DNA of 43,198 nucleotides from Myxococcus sp. CA023 (GTDB taxonomy: Bacteria; Myxococcota; Myxococcia; Myxococcales; Myxococcaceae): assembly GCF_010998615.1 (NCBI RefSeq), contig NZ_JAAEAH010000078.1:1-43198 (forward strand), read 5' to 3'. Positions within the stretch are counted from its first letter, which is position 1. Every line of letters begins with the position of its first letter. The notes beneath the pieces were generated by a model that ran no database searches, was not told the DNA's origin, and saw only the letters and a program-made list of their open reading frames with translations. The position numbers and the translations under genes are program-made. Positions 36,824 through 43,198 of the stretch are shown piece by piece.

Positions 36824-37816
36824 CTACAGCATCACTTCGAAGTTCAGCGCCAGCGCGGTGTCCGTGGACACCTTGCCCGGAGGCGGCGCGCTGTCGTGCT
36901 TCACCAGGAAGCTGGTGCCCAGCGACAGCTGCTTGGTGAGCCCCACGGACAGCTGCGTCTGACTGTTGAAGAGCATGCGCGAGTCGCCGATGACGCTCAC
37001 CAGCACCTCCACGTCCTCCTTGAAGGTGACGTTCTGCGCCAGGCCGTAGCGGAACACGGCGCCGAAGCGAGGGCCGCCCAGGTCGACGTCCGGCAGGTTC
37101 ATCCGCGTGGGGTAGTACTGGAAGCGCGTCTCGTTGGCGTAGCGGAAGGCGGCGTCCGTGCGGAGGTAGGACTCGCGGCCCTTCTCCTTCTTCTCGTCCC
37201 ACCACAGCACGCCCAGACCGCCTTCGCCGAAGGTGCGCGACTCCACGCTCTTCACGTGGTCCGTCTCCGCGCCCCCCAGCAGGTAGCCGCTGATGACGTC
37301 GGTGAAGCGCCGGTCGCCGCGCAGCTCCAGGCCCGCGTTGAACGCCACTACCTGGGACACGGCCTCCTCGCCCGTCACCTCGGGCGGACGGCTGCGGCCA
37401 TAGGAGCCGTAGGACTTGATGGCGTAAATCCAATTGTCCGTCGTGCGCTGGGCGCTGGCCAGGCCGCTCACCGTCAGGGTGGAGGCGTTACCCGTCAGCG
37501 AGATGAGGCCCAGGCCGACGGTGACGTCCCACTCGCCCTGCTTCTTGTCGGTGGCGGGAGCGGCCGCGGGCGCGGGGGCCGGGGGCGGAACGGTGACGGC
37601 GGCGGCGCGCTCGGCGGCCTCGGCGGCGCGGGCGCTGGCCTCGGCGGCGCGCTCAGCGGCGATGGCGGCTCGCTCGGCGGCGGCGGCGGCGCGCTCCTCC
37701 ACGCTGAGGGGCGCGGCGGGCGCGGTCTCGGCGGCGGGAGCCGGCGGCGTGGAGGAAGCGGGCGCAGGCGTCTGGGCCTGCAGGGACGTGGCAATCAAGA
37801 AGGCAGCGGAAAGCAT
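36824..37816 (-). CDS. DUF481 (YdiY-like) outer-membrane protein with Ala/Glu coiled-coil spacer
   Basis: 330 residues. ATG 37816 follows GGAGA and opens a signal peptide (MLSAAFLIATSLQAQ). A Pro/Ala stretch is followed by a repetitive segment of E-R-A-A-x-A-A type heptads (residues 41-73), likely helical or coiled, then another Pro-rich linker. From residue 94 a beta-barrel-like domain of the DUF481 family begins (EWDVTVGLGLISLTGNASTL, SGLASAQRTTDNWIYAIKSY), with alternating strands through to LALNFEVML, a C-terminal strand ending in a hydrophobic residue as in outer-membrane barrels. The spacer before the barrel resembles periplasmic tethers. Function unknown. Confidence 0.75.
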   Translation of the reverse strand: MLSAAFLIATSLQAQTPAPASSTPPAPAAETAPAAPLSVEERAAAAAERAAIAAERAAEASARAAEAAERAAAVTVPPPAPAPAAAPATDKKQGEWDVTVGLGLISLTGNASTLTVSGLASAQRTTDNWIYAIKSYGSYGRSRPPEVTGEEAVSQVVAFNAGLELRGDRRFTDVISGYLLGGAETDHVKSVESRTFGEGGLGVLWWDEKKEKGRESYLRTDAAFRYANETRFQYYPTRMNLPDVDLGGPRFGAVFRYGLAQNVTFKEDVEVLVSVIGDSRMLFNSQTQLSVGLTKQLSLGTSFLVKHDSAPPPGKVSTDTALALNFEVML

Positions 37817-38027
37817 CGGGTCTCCAGGTCAACGACGCCGGCGAAAAGCCTGAATCCGGGTGCGGAAGTCCTGTGTTCCCCCCCGATGCCGACGCAGCTC
37901 CCTTCCTGCTTCAAAGGCCCGCCGTGCTTCAATGGCTTAATGCTCGAATTCGGACACACCCCGCCGCCGCCGCGCCGGGTGGGTCCGTTCCCACCGCCTC
38001 GCAGGCGGCTCTTGAAAGAAAAGGCCC
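37817..38027. promoter_or_regulatory. Divergent promoter region
   Basis: 211 bases between the divergently transcribed DUF481 gene and the secreted protein gene. It must hold both promoters. I see no convincing -35/-10 pair or operator. Confidence 0.3.
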
Positions 38028-38699
38028 ATGCCCCTGCGCCCCGTTCCGCTCCTGCTGCTCTGCGCCCTGCTCGTCCCCGCCGCCGCCCCCGCCCAGCGCG
38101 TCACCGTCCCGGTGGACTTGGGGGTGGGGCCCGCGGCCTTCGCCTTCTTCGGCCCCGTGTTCGACGACCAGCCCATCCACACCGGGCTGAAGCTCTCCGT
38201 GGAGGCGGTGCTGGACAAGGAGTGGCTGAAAAAGAACCAGCGCAGCGTGCCCCAGCGCTACCGCAAGTACGCCAAGAGCCTGGATGAGGTCCGCATCTCC
38301 CCGTCCATCCTCATCCCGGACGCGCTCATCATCTCCCCCAAGCTGCGCAATACCGGCATGTACGGCGCCACCTGGAAGCCGCTGTCGCTGGGGGTGCCGC
38401 TGACATCCAGCCCGGCGCGGCTGTCGCTCGGCGCGGGGCTGCTGCTGACGTACGTCTACATGCACTCGGACACGCTGCCCAACACGCACTTCCTGCGGCC
38501 CGGCGCGGAGGTGGGCATCGACCTGGAGCTCCAGCTCTCCAAGCGCTTCCTGCTAGGTGTGGGCTGGGAGTCCGCGTTCTACGTCCCGCAGGAGTTGGGA
38601 GGCCTGGGCCTGCCCGAGCGCCTGCGCGATGGCATCTTCCACGTGGGACAGGCCTACCTTCAGCTCCACTTCCGGTTCCCCTACACCGTGCGCTTGTAA
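38028..38699 (+). CDS. Secreted protein of unknown function, probable outer-membrane barrel
   Basis: 223 residues with a clear signal peptide (MPLRPVPLLLLCALLVPAAA, cleavage near APAQ). The mature part alternates hydrophobic and polar residues and contains amphipathic strands (LSLGAGLLLTYVYMH, EVGIDLELQLSKRFLLGVGW, VGQAYLQLHFRFPYTVRL), and ends in a strand, suggesting an eight-stranded-type barrel. No family recognised. ATG 38028 follows an A/G-rich GAAAGAAAAGG. It stands alone. Confidence 0.65.
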   Translation: MPLRPVPLLLLCALLVPAAAPAQRVTVPVDLGVGPAAFAFFGPVFDDQPIHTGLKLSVEAVLDKEWLKKNQRSVPQRYRKYAKSLDEVRISPSILIPDALIISPKLRNTGMYGATWKPLSLGVPLTSSPARLSLGAGLLLTYVYMHSDTLPNTHFLRPGAEVGIDLELQLSKRFLLGVGWESAFYVPQELGGLGLPERLRDGIFHVGQAYLQLHFRFPYTVRL

Positions 38700-38775
38700 G
38701 ACGGAAGGCAGGTTGGCCTCACGGGCCCTCCAGGGCTGCTGCGAAGCGTCGCGCGCGCGACTACCCTGCCCCGCC

Positions 38776-39732
38776 ATGCATCTGGTCGTCGCCAACGAAG
38801 TACAGAAGGCCGAGAGAGACCGCCACACCTATACCGCCTGGGGGTCGCCGCTCACCGTCGAGCAGTTCCTCGAGCGGGAGCAGCGGCTGCGCGCCCATCC
38901 CTGGAGCCGGGACACCATGCGCACCTGGCTGCTGTGCGACGACGCCGGCCGCGTGCTCACCTCGTGCGAGACGTTCCTCACGCCCAGCTACCTACGCGGC
39001 CCCGACTGTCAGACGACGCGCGGCGACAGCTTCGTCATCGCCAGCGTCTACACCGAGCCGGCCCTGCGCGGACACGGCCATGCCACGCGGCTGATGGACC
39101 AGGTGGCCGCGGAGCTGGAGCGCACGGAGCCGGACGCCCAGGCCGCCGTGCTCTACTCCGACGTGGGCGCCCGCATCTACCGGCGCTCCGGCTACCAGGA
39201 GGTCCCCGCCTGGGACTGGCACCTGCCGGTGGGCAATGGGCCTGTGATTCGCAAGGTGGACGCGCTGTTGGAAGACGCGGACGTGCCCTCGGCGCTCGAG
39301 CGGATGCGGCGGCCGGAGGTGCCCTTCTACCTGTGGCCGGACGCTACGCAGGTGGACTGGCACCTGGAGCGCGAGCGCATCTACGCGGAACTGCTGCGCC
39401 GCCCCCGGCCCCGGGCCTGCGGCGCGGTGGTGGGCGCGTCCACGGCGCTGTGGGCGATGATGGCCCGACAGGGAGAGCTCGTGGTGCTGATGCTGGACGC
39501 GCGCTCCGAGGACGACGCCGCCGCGCTGCTGGAGGCCGCGGGGGCCCAGGCCCACAAGGCCGGGCTGTCCAAGGTGGTGCTGTGGGAGGAGCCGGGCACC
39601 ATGCCGTGGGTGGCCCGGCTTCCCGAAGCCAGCCGCGAGGCCCGGGATGGCTCGCTGCCCATGGTGCGGCCCCTGCGCGAGGGCCTGCCCACCGCCGCGG
39701 ACATCCCCTTCGCTCGCGCGCTGTGGGCGTGA
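38776..39732 (+). CDS. GNAT acetyltransferase with LYC1-like C-terminal region
   Basis: 318 residues. The N-terminal half is a GNAT domain with the acetyl-CoA motif VYTEPALRGHGHATRLMDQV and a following AAVLYSDVGARIYRRSGYQE. The C-terminal part (WHLPVGNGPVIRKVDALLED to the end) contains RRPEVPFYLWPDATQVDWHL and a second GNAT-like fold. This arrangement resembles fungal lysine acetyltransferase LYC1 and its bacterial relatives. Substrate unknown; lysine or another small amine is only a guess from the family. The ATG at 38776 matches the family N-terminus. Confidence 0.75.
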   Translation: MHLVVANEVQKAERDRHTYTAWGSPLTVEQFLEREQRLRAHPWSRDTMRTWLLCDDAGRVLTSCETFLTPSYLRGPDCQTTRGDSFVIASVYTEPALRGHGHATRLMDQVAAELERTEPDAQAAVLYSDVGARIYRRSGYQEVPAWDWHLPVGNGPVIRKVDALLEDADVPSALERMRRPEVPFYLWPDATQVDWHLERERIYAELLRRPRPRACGAVVGASTALWAMMARQGELVVLMLDARSEDDAAALLEAAGAQAHKAGLSKVVLWEEPGTMPWVARLPEASREARDGSLPMVRPLREGLPTAADIPFARALWA

Positions 39733-39753
39733 GCGTGCGGCTAGGATGCGCGC

Positions 39754-40896
39754 ATGGCCCGCAGAACCCGCATCATCGAGGGCACGTGGAACTGCACCTC
39801 GTGTGACACGAAGTCGATTCGCGCCCGGCACAAGCGCTGCCCCCAGTGCAACAACCCGCGCGAGCTGACGGGCAAGGAGTCGGAGTTCGACTTCGGCGGC
39901 GTGGACGCGGCCAGCGGGAAGTCGCTGCGCGAGGGCGTCACCGACGCGGCGGCGTTGGAGCTGGCCAAGGCGGGAGAGGACTGGTTCTGCGCCTTCTGCG
40001 GCGCGGCCACGCGGGGGGACACGACGCGCTGCAAGCACTGCGGCGCCGAGCGCACCGACGACGCGAAGGCGGCTCCTCGCCAGGCGTTCGACGAGCCCCT
40101 ACAGCCACCCCCGCCGCAGTCACGTCCCGCGAAGCGCAAGGCGCCGATGCTCCTGGCGCTGGGCTCGCTGTTCCTCTGCTGCCTCGGCTCCAGTGTCTTC
40201 GGCCTGTGGGCAGGCAAGGCGCATGAGTTTCCCGGCGAGGTGACGGGCACGGCCTGGAAGCGCACCGTGATGCAGGAGCGCTTCACCCGGGTGACGAAGC
40301 GGGGCTGGCGCAACGAGCTGCGTTCCGTCACGCCCCGCATGCCCGTCAACGGCACCGGCGAGGTGGCGGGCGTGGCCGACATCCGCGACTGCGTGTCCGT
40401 CCAGCGGGGCACCCGCCGCGTCCCTGACGGCACGGAGCGGGTGTGCCGGACGAAGTCGCGCAAGGTGGCCTGCGGCACCGAGGAGAAGTGCCGCCGCAAG
40501 GACATGGGCAACGGCTTCATGGAAGAGGTGTGCGAGGACGTGACGAAGTACTGCCGCGAGTCCTATGAGGACTGCCAGAACGAGACGCGCTACCGCCGGG
40601 AGCCCGTGTATGCGGACCAGTGCACCTACGACACCCATGAGTGGAAGCCGCTGACGCGCAGGGAGGCGTCCGGCACCGACGATGCGCCGCGCTGGCCCGA
40701 GCTGGCCGTGGGCGCCGCGGACCGGCTGCGCCGCGAGGAGACATACACGGTGCGGCTGCGCTACGAGGATGACGGCGCCCATGAGCATGTGCTGGAGCCG
40801 GAGGACGAACGGACGTTCCTCGTCTGGAAGAAGGGCCAGGGCGCGCGCCTCACCGTGACGAACCTGGGCACGGTGGAGAAGGTCGTGCCCCTATGA
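39754..40896 (+). CDS. Membrane protein with two zinc ribbons and a Cys-rich outer domain
   Basis: 380 residues. Cytosolic N-terminus with two zinc ribbons: GTWNCTSCDTKSIRARHKRC then PQC (RanBP2-like W-x-C-x2-C spacing) and DWFCAFCGAATRGDTTRCKH then CG. After a Pro-rich linker there is one transmembrane helix (about 130-152, MLLALGSLFLCCLGSSVFGL). The outer domain is Cys-rich (IRDCVSV, ERVCRTKSRKVACGTEEKCR, EEVCEDVTKYCRESYEDCQN), followed by a beta-rich end. I recognise no family for the whole. Related architectures occur in proteins of unknown function. Its stop overlaps the start of the YkgJ-type gene (ATGA), suggesting coupled function. Confidence 0.7.
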   Translation: MARRTRIIEGTWNCTSCDTKSIRARHKRCPQCNNPRELTGKESEFDFGGVDAASGKSLREGVTDAAALELAKAGEDWFCAFCGAATRGDTTRCKHCGAERTDDAKAAPRQAFDEPLQPPPPQSRPAKRKAPMLLALGSLFLCCLGSSVFGLWAGKAHEFPGEVTGTAWKRTVMQERFTRVTKRGWRNELRSVTPRMPVNGTGEVAGVADIRDCVSVQRGTRRVPDGTERVCRTKSRKVACGTEEKCRRKDMGNGFMEEVCEDVTKYCRESYEDCQNETRYRREPVYADQCTYDTHEWKPLTRREASGTDDAPRWPELAVGAADRLRREETYTVRLRYEDDGAHEHVLEPEDERTFLVWKKGQGARLTVTNLGTVEKVVPL

Positions 40897-41240
40897 GCGC
40901 CCCCCACTCCAAGCCCGTGGAGTGCACGCGCTGCGGCGCCTGCTGCGTGGCGCCGGACATCGCCGCGCTGGACAAGCCGCTGGGCCTGCGCTGCCCACAC
41001 CTGCAAGAGGACAACCTCTGCGGAGTCTACGAGGAGCGGCCCGCCATCTGCCGCGACTACCAGGCGGATGAAATCTGCACCCTCATCGAAGCACCCACGC
41101 TGGAGGAGCGCGTGGAGAAGTACCTGGGCCTCTTCGGGCTCCAGTCGGAGGCCCGCGCCTTGCGCGAGCAGGGCTGTGCGTCCATGCGCATGGCCCGCCG
41201 CCTGGCCACCCTGCGCCGCCCTGACGGCGCCAAGGACTAG
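40893..41240 (+). CDS. YkgJ-family cysteine-cluster protein
   Basis: 115 residues with the metal-cluster pattern of the YkgJ/UPF0153 family: VECTRCGACCVAPDIAALD at the start, then RCPHLQEDNLCGVYEERPAI and CRDYQADEIC. The eight or so cysteines probably bind zinc or an Fe-S cluster. The biochemical role of the family is not settled. Translationally coupled to the preceding zinc-ribbon membrane protein. Confidence 0.85.
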   Translation: MSAPHSKPVECTRCGACCVAPDIAALDKPLGLRCPHLQEDNLCGVYEERPAICRDYQADEICTLIEAPTLEERVEKYLGLFGLQSEARALREQGCASMRMARRLATLRRPDGAKD

Positions 41241-41295
41241 GCGCCTGGCGGCAAGAGCGCTTGTCGTCCCCGCGCACGGGCGTTATCCCCTGGCC

Positions 41296-42282
41296 GTGCG
41301 TTTCCAGCCCACCCAGCCCTTCGTGCCCGCGCCCGGCATCGCCAACGAGCATGCGCAAACCATCTACGCCTCGCTCGTGCGCCCCACCCGCACGCCCGCG
41401 CTGCGACGCGAGCGCATGGAGTTGCCAGACGGCGACTTCGTCGACCTGGACACCTTCGACGGCGCGGCGGGCGCGCCGCATGTCGTGGCGCTGCACGGCC
41501 TGGAGGGCTCGTCCCGCGCGGGCTACGTCACCGCCGTCCTGCGCGGTGCGCGGACGCGCGGCTGGGGCGCCACCGCGCTCAACTTCCGCTCATGCAGCGG
41601 CGAGCCCAACCGGCTGGCGCGCTCGTACCACTCGGGCGACATCGACGACGCGCTCCGGGTGCTGAACGAGACGCGCGCCCGCGTCACCGGCCCGCTGTTC
41701 GCGGTGGGCTTCTCCCTGGGCGCCAACGTGCTGTGCCGGCTGCTGGAGACGCTGGGCGACGACGCGCCCGTGGAGGCCGCTGCGTCCGTCAGCGCGCCGT
41801 ATGACTTGAGCGCCTGCTGTCGCAAGCTCGACGCGGGAGGCCCCTTCCACCGGCTGTACCGCGAACGCTTCCTGCGGACGCTGAAGAAGAAGGCCCGCGA
41901 AAAGCTGCGCCACTTTCCGGAGTCCTTCGACGGCCGGGCCATGGAGGCGGCGCGCACCATCCGCGCCTTCGACGACGCGGTCACCTCCGCGCTGCACGGC
42001 TTCCGCGACGCCGCCCACTACTACGCGGAGTCCTCCGCCGGCCCCCGGCTGCACGCCATCCGCCGGCCCACGTTGCTGCTGAGCGCCGCGGACGACCCGA
42101 TGCTGGAGGCGCCCGTCATCCCGCCCGCCGCCGCCACAAATCCCCACCTGAGCGTCGTGGTGACGGAGCATGGTGGACACGTCGGCTTCGTCGGTGGCCA
42201 GGTGCACCGGCCCCACTTCTGGGCGGAGGCGCAGGTGCTGGCCTTCTTCGACGCGGTGCTGTCCCAGCCACGCGAGGACTGA
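41296..42282 (+). CDS. YheT-family alpha/beta hydrolase
   Basis: 328 residues from GTG 41296 (VRFQPTQPFVPAPGIANEHA). The family opening N-x-H-x-Q-T-I is seen in GIANEHAQTIYASLVR; the oxyanion region is VVALHGLEGSSRAGY, the strand ALNFRSCSGEPN, the nucleophile elbow VGFSLGANVLCRLL and the catalytic His in TEHGGHVGFVGG, with Asp in SAADDPMLEAP. YheT-type enzymes are hydrolases of uncertain substrate. A longer reading frame upstream overlaps the YkgJ gene and is rejected. No strong ribosome site is visible at the GTG. Confidence 0.88.
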   Translation: MRFQPTQPFVPAPGIANEHAQTIYASLVRPTRTPALRRERMELPDGDFVDLDTFDGAAGAPHVVALHGLEGSSRAGYVTAVLRGARTRGWGATALNFRSCSGEPNRLARSYHSGDIDDALRVLNETRARVTGPLFAVGFSLGANVLCRLLETLGDDAPVEAAASVSAPYDLSACCRKLDAGGPFHRLYRERFLRTLKKKAREKLRHFPESFDGRAMEAARTIRAFDDAVTSALHGFRDAAHYYAESSAGPRLHAIRRPTLLLSAADDPMLEAPVIPPAAATNPHLSVVVTEHGGHVGFVGGQVHRPHFWAEAQVLAFFDAVLSQPRED

Positions 42283-42297
42283 GGCAGCGGCCTCGAC

Positions 42298-42900
42298 TCA
42301 GCCAAAGGACAACAGGATGCCGAGCTTCGCGGTGGGCTCGATGTTGATCAGGCTCCAGCCGTGGAAGTTCGCGGGCTCCAGCGCGTCGCGGAACTGCTCG
42401 TCCACGCCGACGATGCCCGGGCTGTAGAGCCGCATGATGCTGAGGCCGCCTCGCACGAAGAAGGTCAGCCGCTTCGGGGCCTGCCATTCGAAGCCCAGCA
42501 GGGCGCTCGCGTAGGAGTAGCCCACGCGCTCCAACGAATGGATGGGCATCTGCGTGCGGTCCACGATGCGCCGCTCCAGGCCTTCACCATTCGCGGGCCG
42601 CGCATGGCCGGCCTCCAGCGTCAGCGCGGGCGTCAGGCGGCCCTTCCAGGGCAGCAGCGTGAGCCCCACGCGCGCTCCGGGACGGACACCATTGTGCGTG
42701 CCGCCCACGTGGAGCCGGAGCATTCGCGTGGGCCGGAAGGCGAGTGACAGGCCCGCGCCCTCGGGTGCGCTGGCGTCCAGCATCATTCCGAAGGGAGCCA
42801 GCCGCTCCGGGTCCTGGGTCCGTCGCTGGGGCCCCGAAGCTGGCGCTGCCTGTGCCGTCAGCAGCACCCCTACCGCCGCCAGCGCGGATACCACCCCCAT
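42298..42900 (-). CDS. Secreted outer-membrane-like protein of unknown function
   Basis: 200 residues from ATG 42900, preceded by GGAGG with good spacing; the signal peptide is MGVVSALAAVGVLLTAQAAP. The mature protein shows alternating beta-strand segments (GAGLSLAFRPTRMLRLHVGG, VGLTLLPWKGRLTPALTLEA, YASALLGFEWQAPKRLTFFV, EPTAKLGILLSF) and ends in a hydrophobic-aromatic strand, typical of a small outer-membrane barrel. No named family. It converges on the YheT gene with 15 bases between the stop codons. Confidence 0.7.
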   Translation of the reverse strand: MGVVSALAAVGVLLTAQAAPASGPQRRTQDPERLAPFGMMLDASAPEGAGLSLAFRPTRMLRLHVGGTHNGVRPGARVGLTLLPWKGRLTPALTLEAGHARPANGEGLERRIVDRTQMPIHSLERVGYSYASALLGFEWQAPKRLTFFVRGGLSIMRLYSPGIVGVDEQFRDALEPANFHGWSLINIEPTAKLGILLSFG

Positions 42901-43198
42901 GCCCTGCCTCCCGTGACGCGTGCCCCGTCCCCCCGTCCTCCCACCCCGCAGCCATGACGGGCCTCTCGGGTGAAGCGACTGCTCACTCGCCACCCTGCAT
43001 CCGCGTCCATGGAGCACCCTGACTGCCCGCCTGGCCAGCGCTGGGCGGGAGCCTTGCTCCACCCGCCGCAACTGGACCGCGAGCGCGGGAGAAGACGCGA
43101 CGGGCGCCGGGAGGCCCCCACCTCACCGGAACCCGCGCCCCTTTTCGCCATGCCGTCGAGTCCCCGCGGAGCTCCGCCCCCACGGAGCACCCCGGCCC
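42901..43198. other. Window end, no supported gene
   Basis: About 300 bases upstream of the last minus-strand gene. All open frames here are Arg/Pro/Gly-rich and look like composition artefacts. An ATG near 43149 on the plus strand could begin a gene that continues past the window, but too little is present to judge. Confidence 0.4.

Overview
The window is very GC-rich, densely coded and third-position G/C biased. Together with the gene content (a six-gene alternative complex III cluster joined to a caa3 oxidase, large CARDB-repeat lipoproteins, many Gly/Cys-rich lipoprotein signals), it looks like a chromosomal segment of a myxobacterium of the Myxococcus/Corallococcus type. That assignment is inferred from gene content and composition; no rRNA or other marker gene is present. 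I see no tRNA, rRNA, CRISPR array, insertion sequence or prophage.

Layout. 1-5.5 kb: a mixed region with an NhaA Na+/H+ antiporter, a secreted esterase, an ECF sigma factor with a fused SnoaL-like domain, and an FAD oxidoreductase, littered with gene remnants (a 2Fe-2S protein fragment at 172-252 and a truncated VOC/glyoxalase gene at about 2955-3213). 5.75-11.2 kb: a tightly packed tryptophan operon, aroF-trpD-trpC-trpF-trpB-trpA, in which most junctions overlap by 4 bases. 11.3-18.5 kb: an envelope/secreted-protein block with a lipoprotein of eleven CARDB repeats, a beta-propeller-like secreted protein and a small lipoprotein. 18.5-21.2 kb: a histidine phosphatase convergent with trpE-trpG, which lie on the opposite strand. 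trp biosynthesis is therefore complete in the window but split into two units with the envelope block between them.

21.5-23.5 kb: a collapsed DNA-repair cassette. Pieces of a ligase-associated MBL-fold exonuclease, the first 17 codons of an ATP-dependent DNA ligase, the tail of a DEXH helicase and the second half of the PdeM phosphoesterase follow one another in the canonical order, joined by large internal deletions. An apparently intact HNH endonuclease gene follows directly.

23.9-36.7 kb: one long plus-strand respiratory operon. It encodes alternative complex III (ActABCDEF), a 155-residue one-helix protein of unknown function, a SCO1/SenC copper chaperone and a caa3-type cytochrome c oxidase (CoxB with fused cytochrome c, CoxA, CoxC, CoxD), ending at a strong terminator. 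Quinol electrons would pass from ACIII through the mono-heme ActE or the CoxB cytochrome domain to O2. 36.8-43.2 kb: mostly single genes for a DUF481 outer-membrane protein, a secreted hypothetical protein, a LYC1-like GNAT acetyltransferase, a zinc-ribbon membrane protein overlapping a YkgJ-type cysteine-cluster protein, a YheT-type hydrolase and a secreted outer-membrane-like protein.

The most notable observations are the decayed four-gene repair cassette, the split and inverted trp genes around an envelope locus, the complete ACIII-caa3 operon with its extra small membrane protein, and the eleven-repeat CARDB lipoprotein. I did not find a convincing new multi-gene system. The envelope block and the small protein between ActF and SCO1 are the best candidates for undescribed function.
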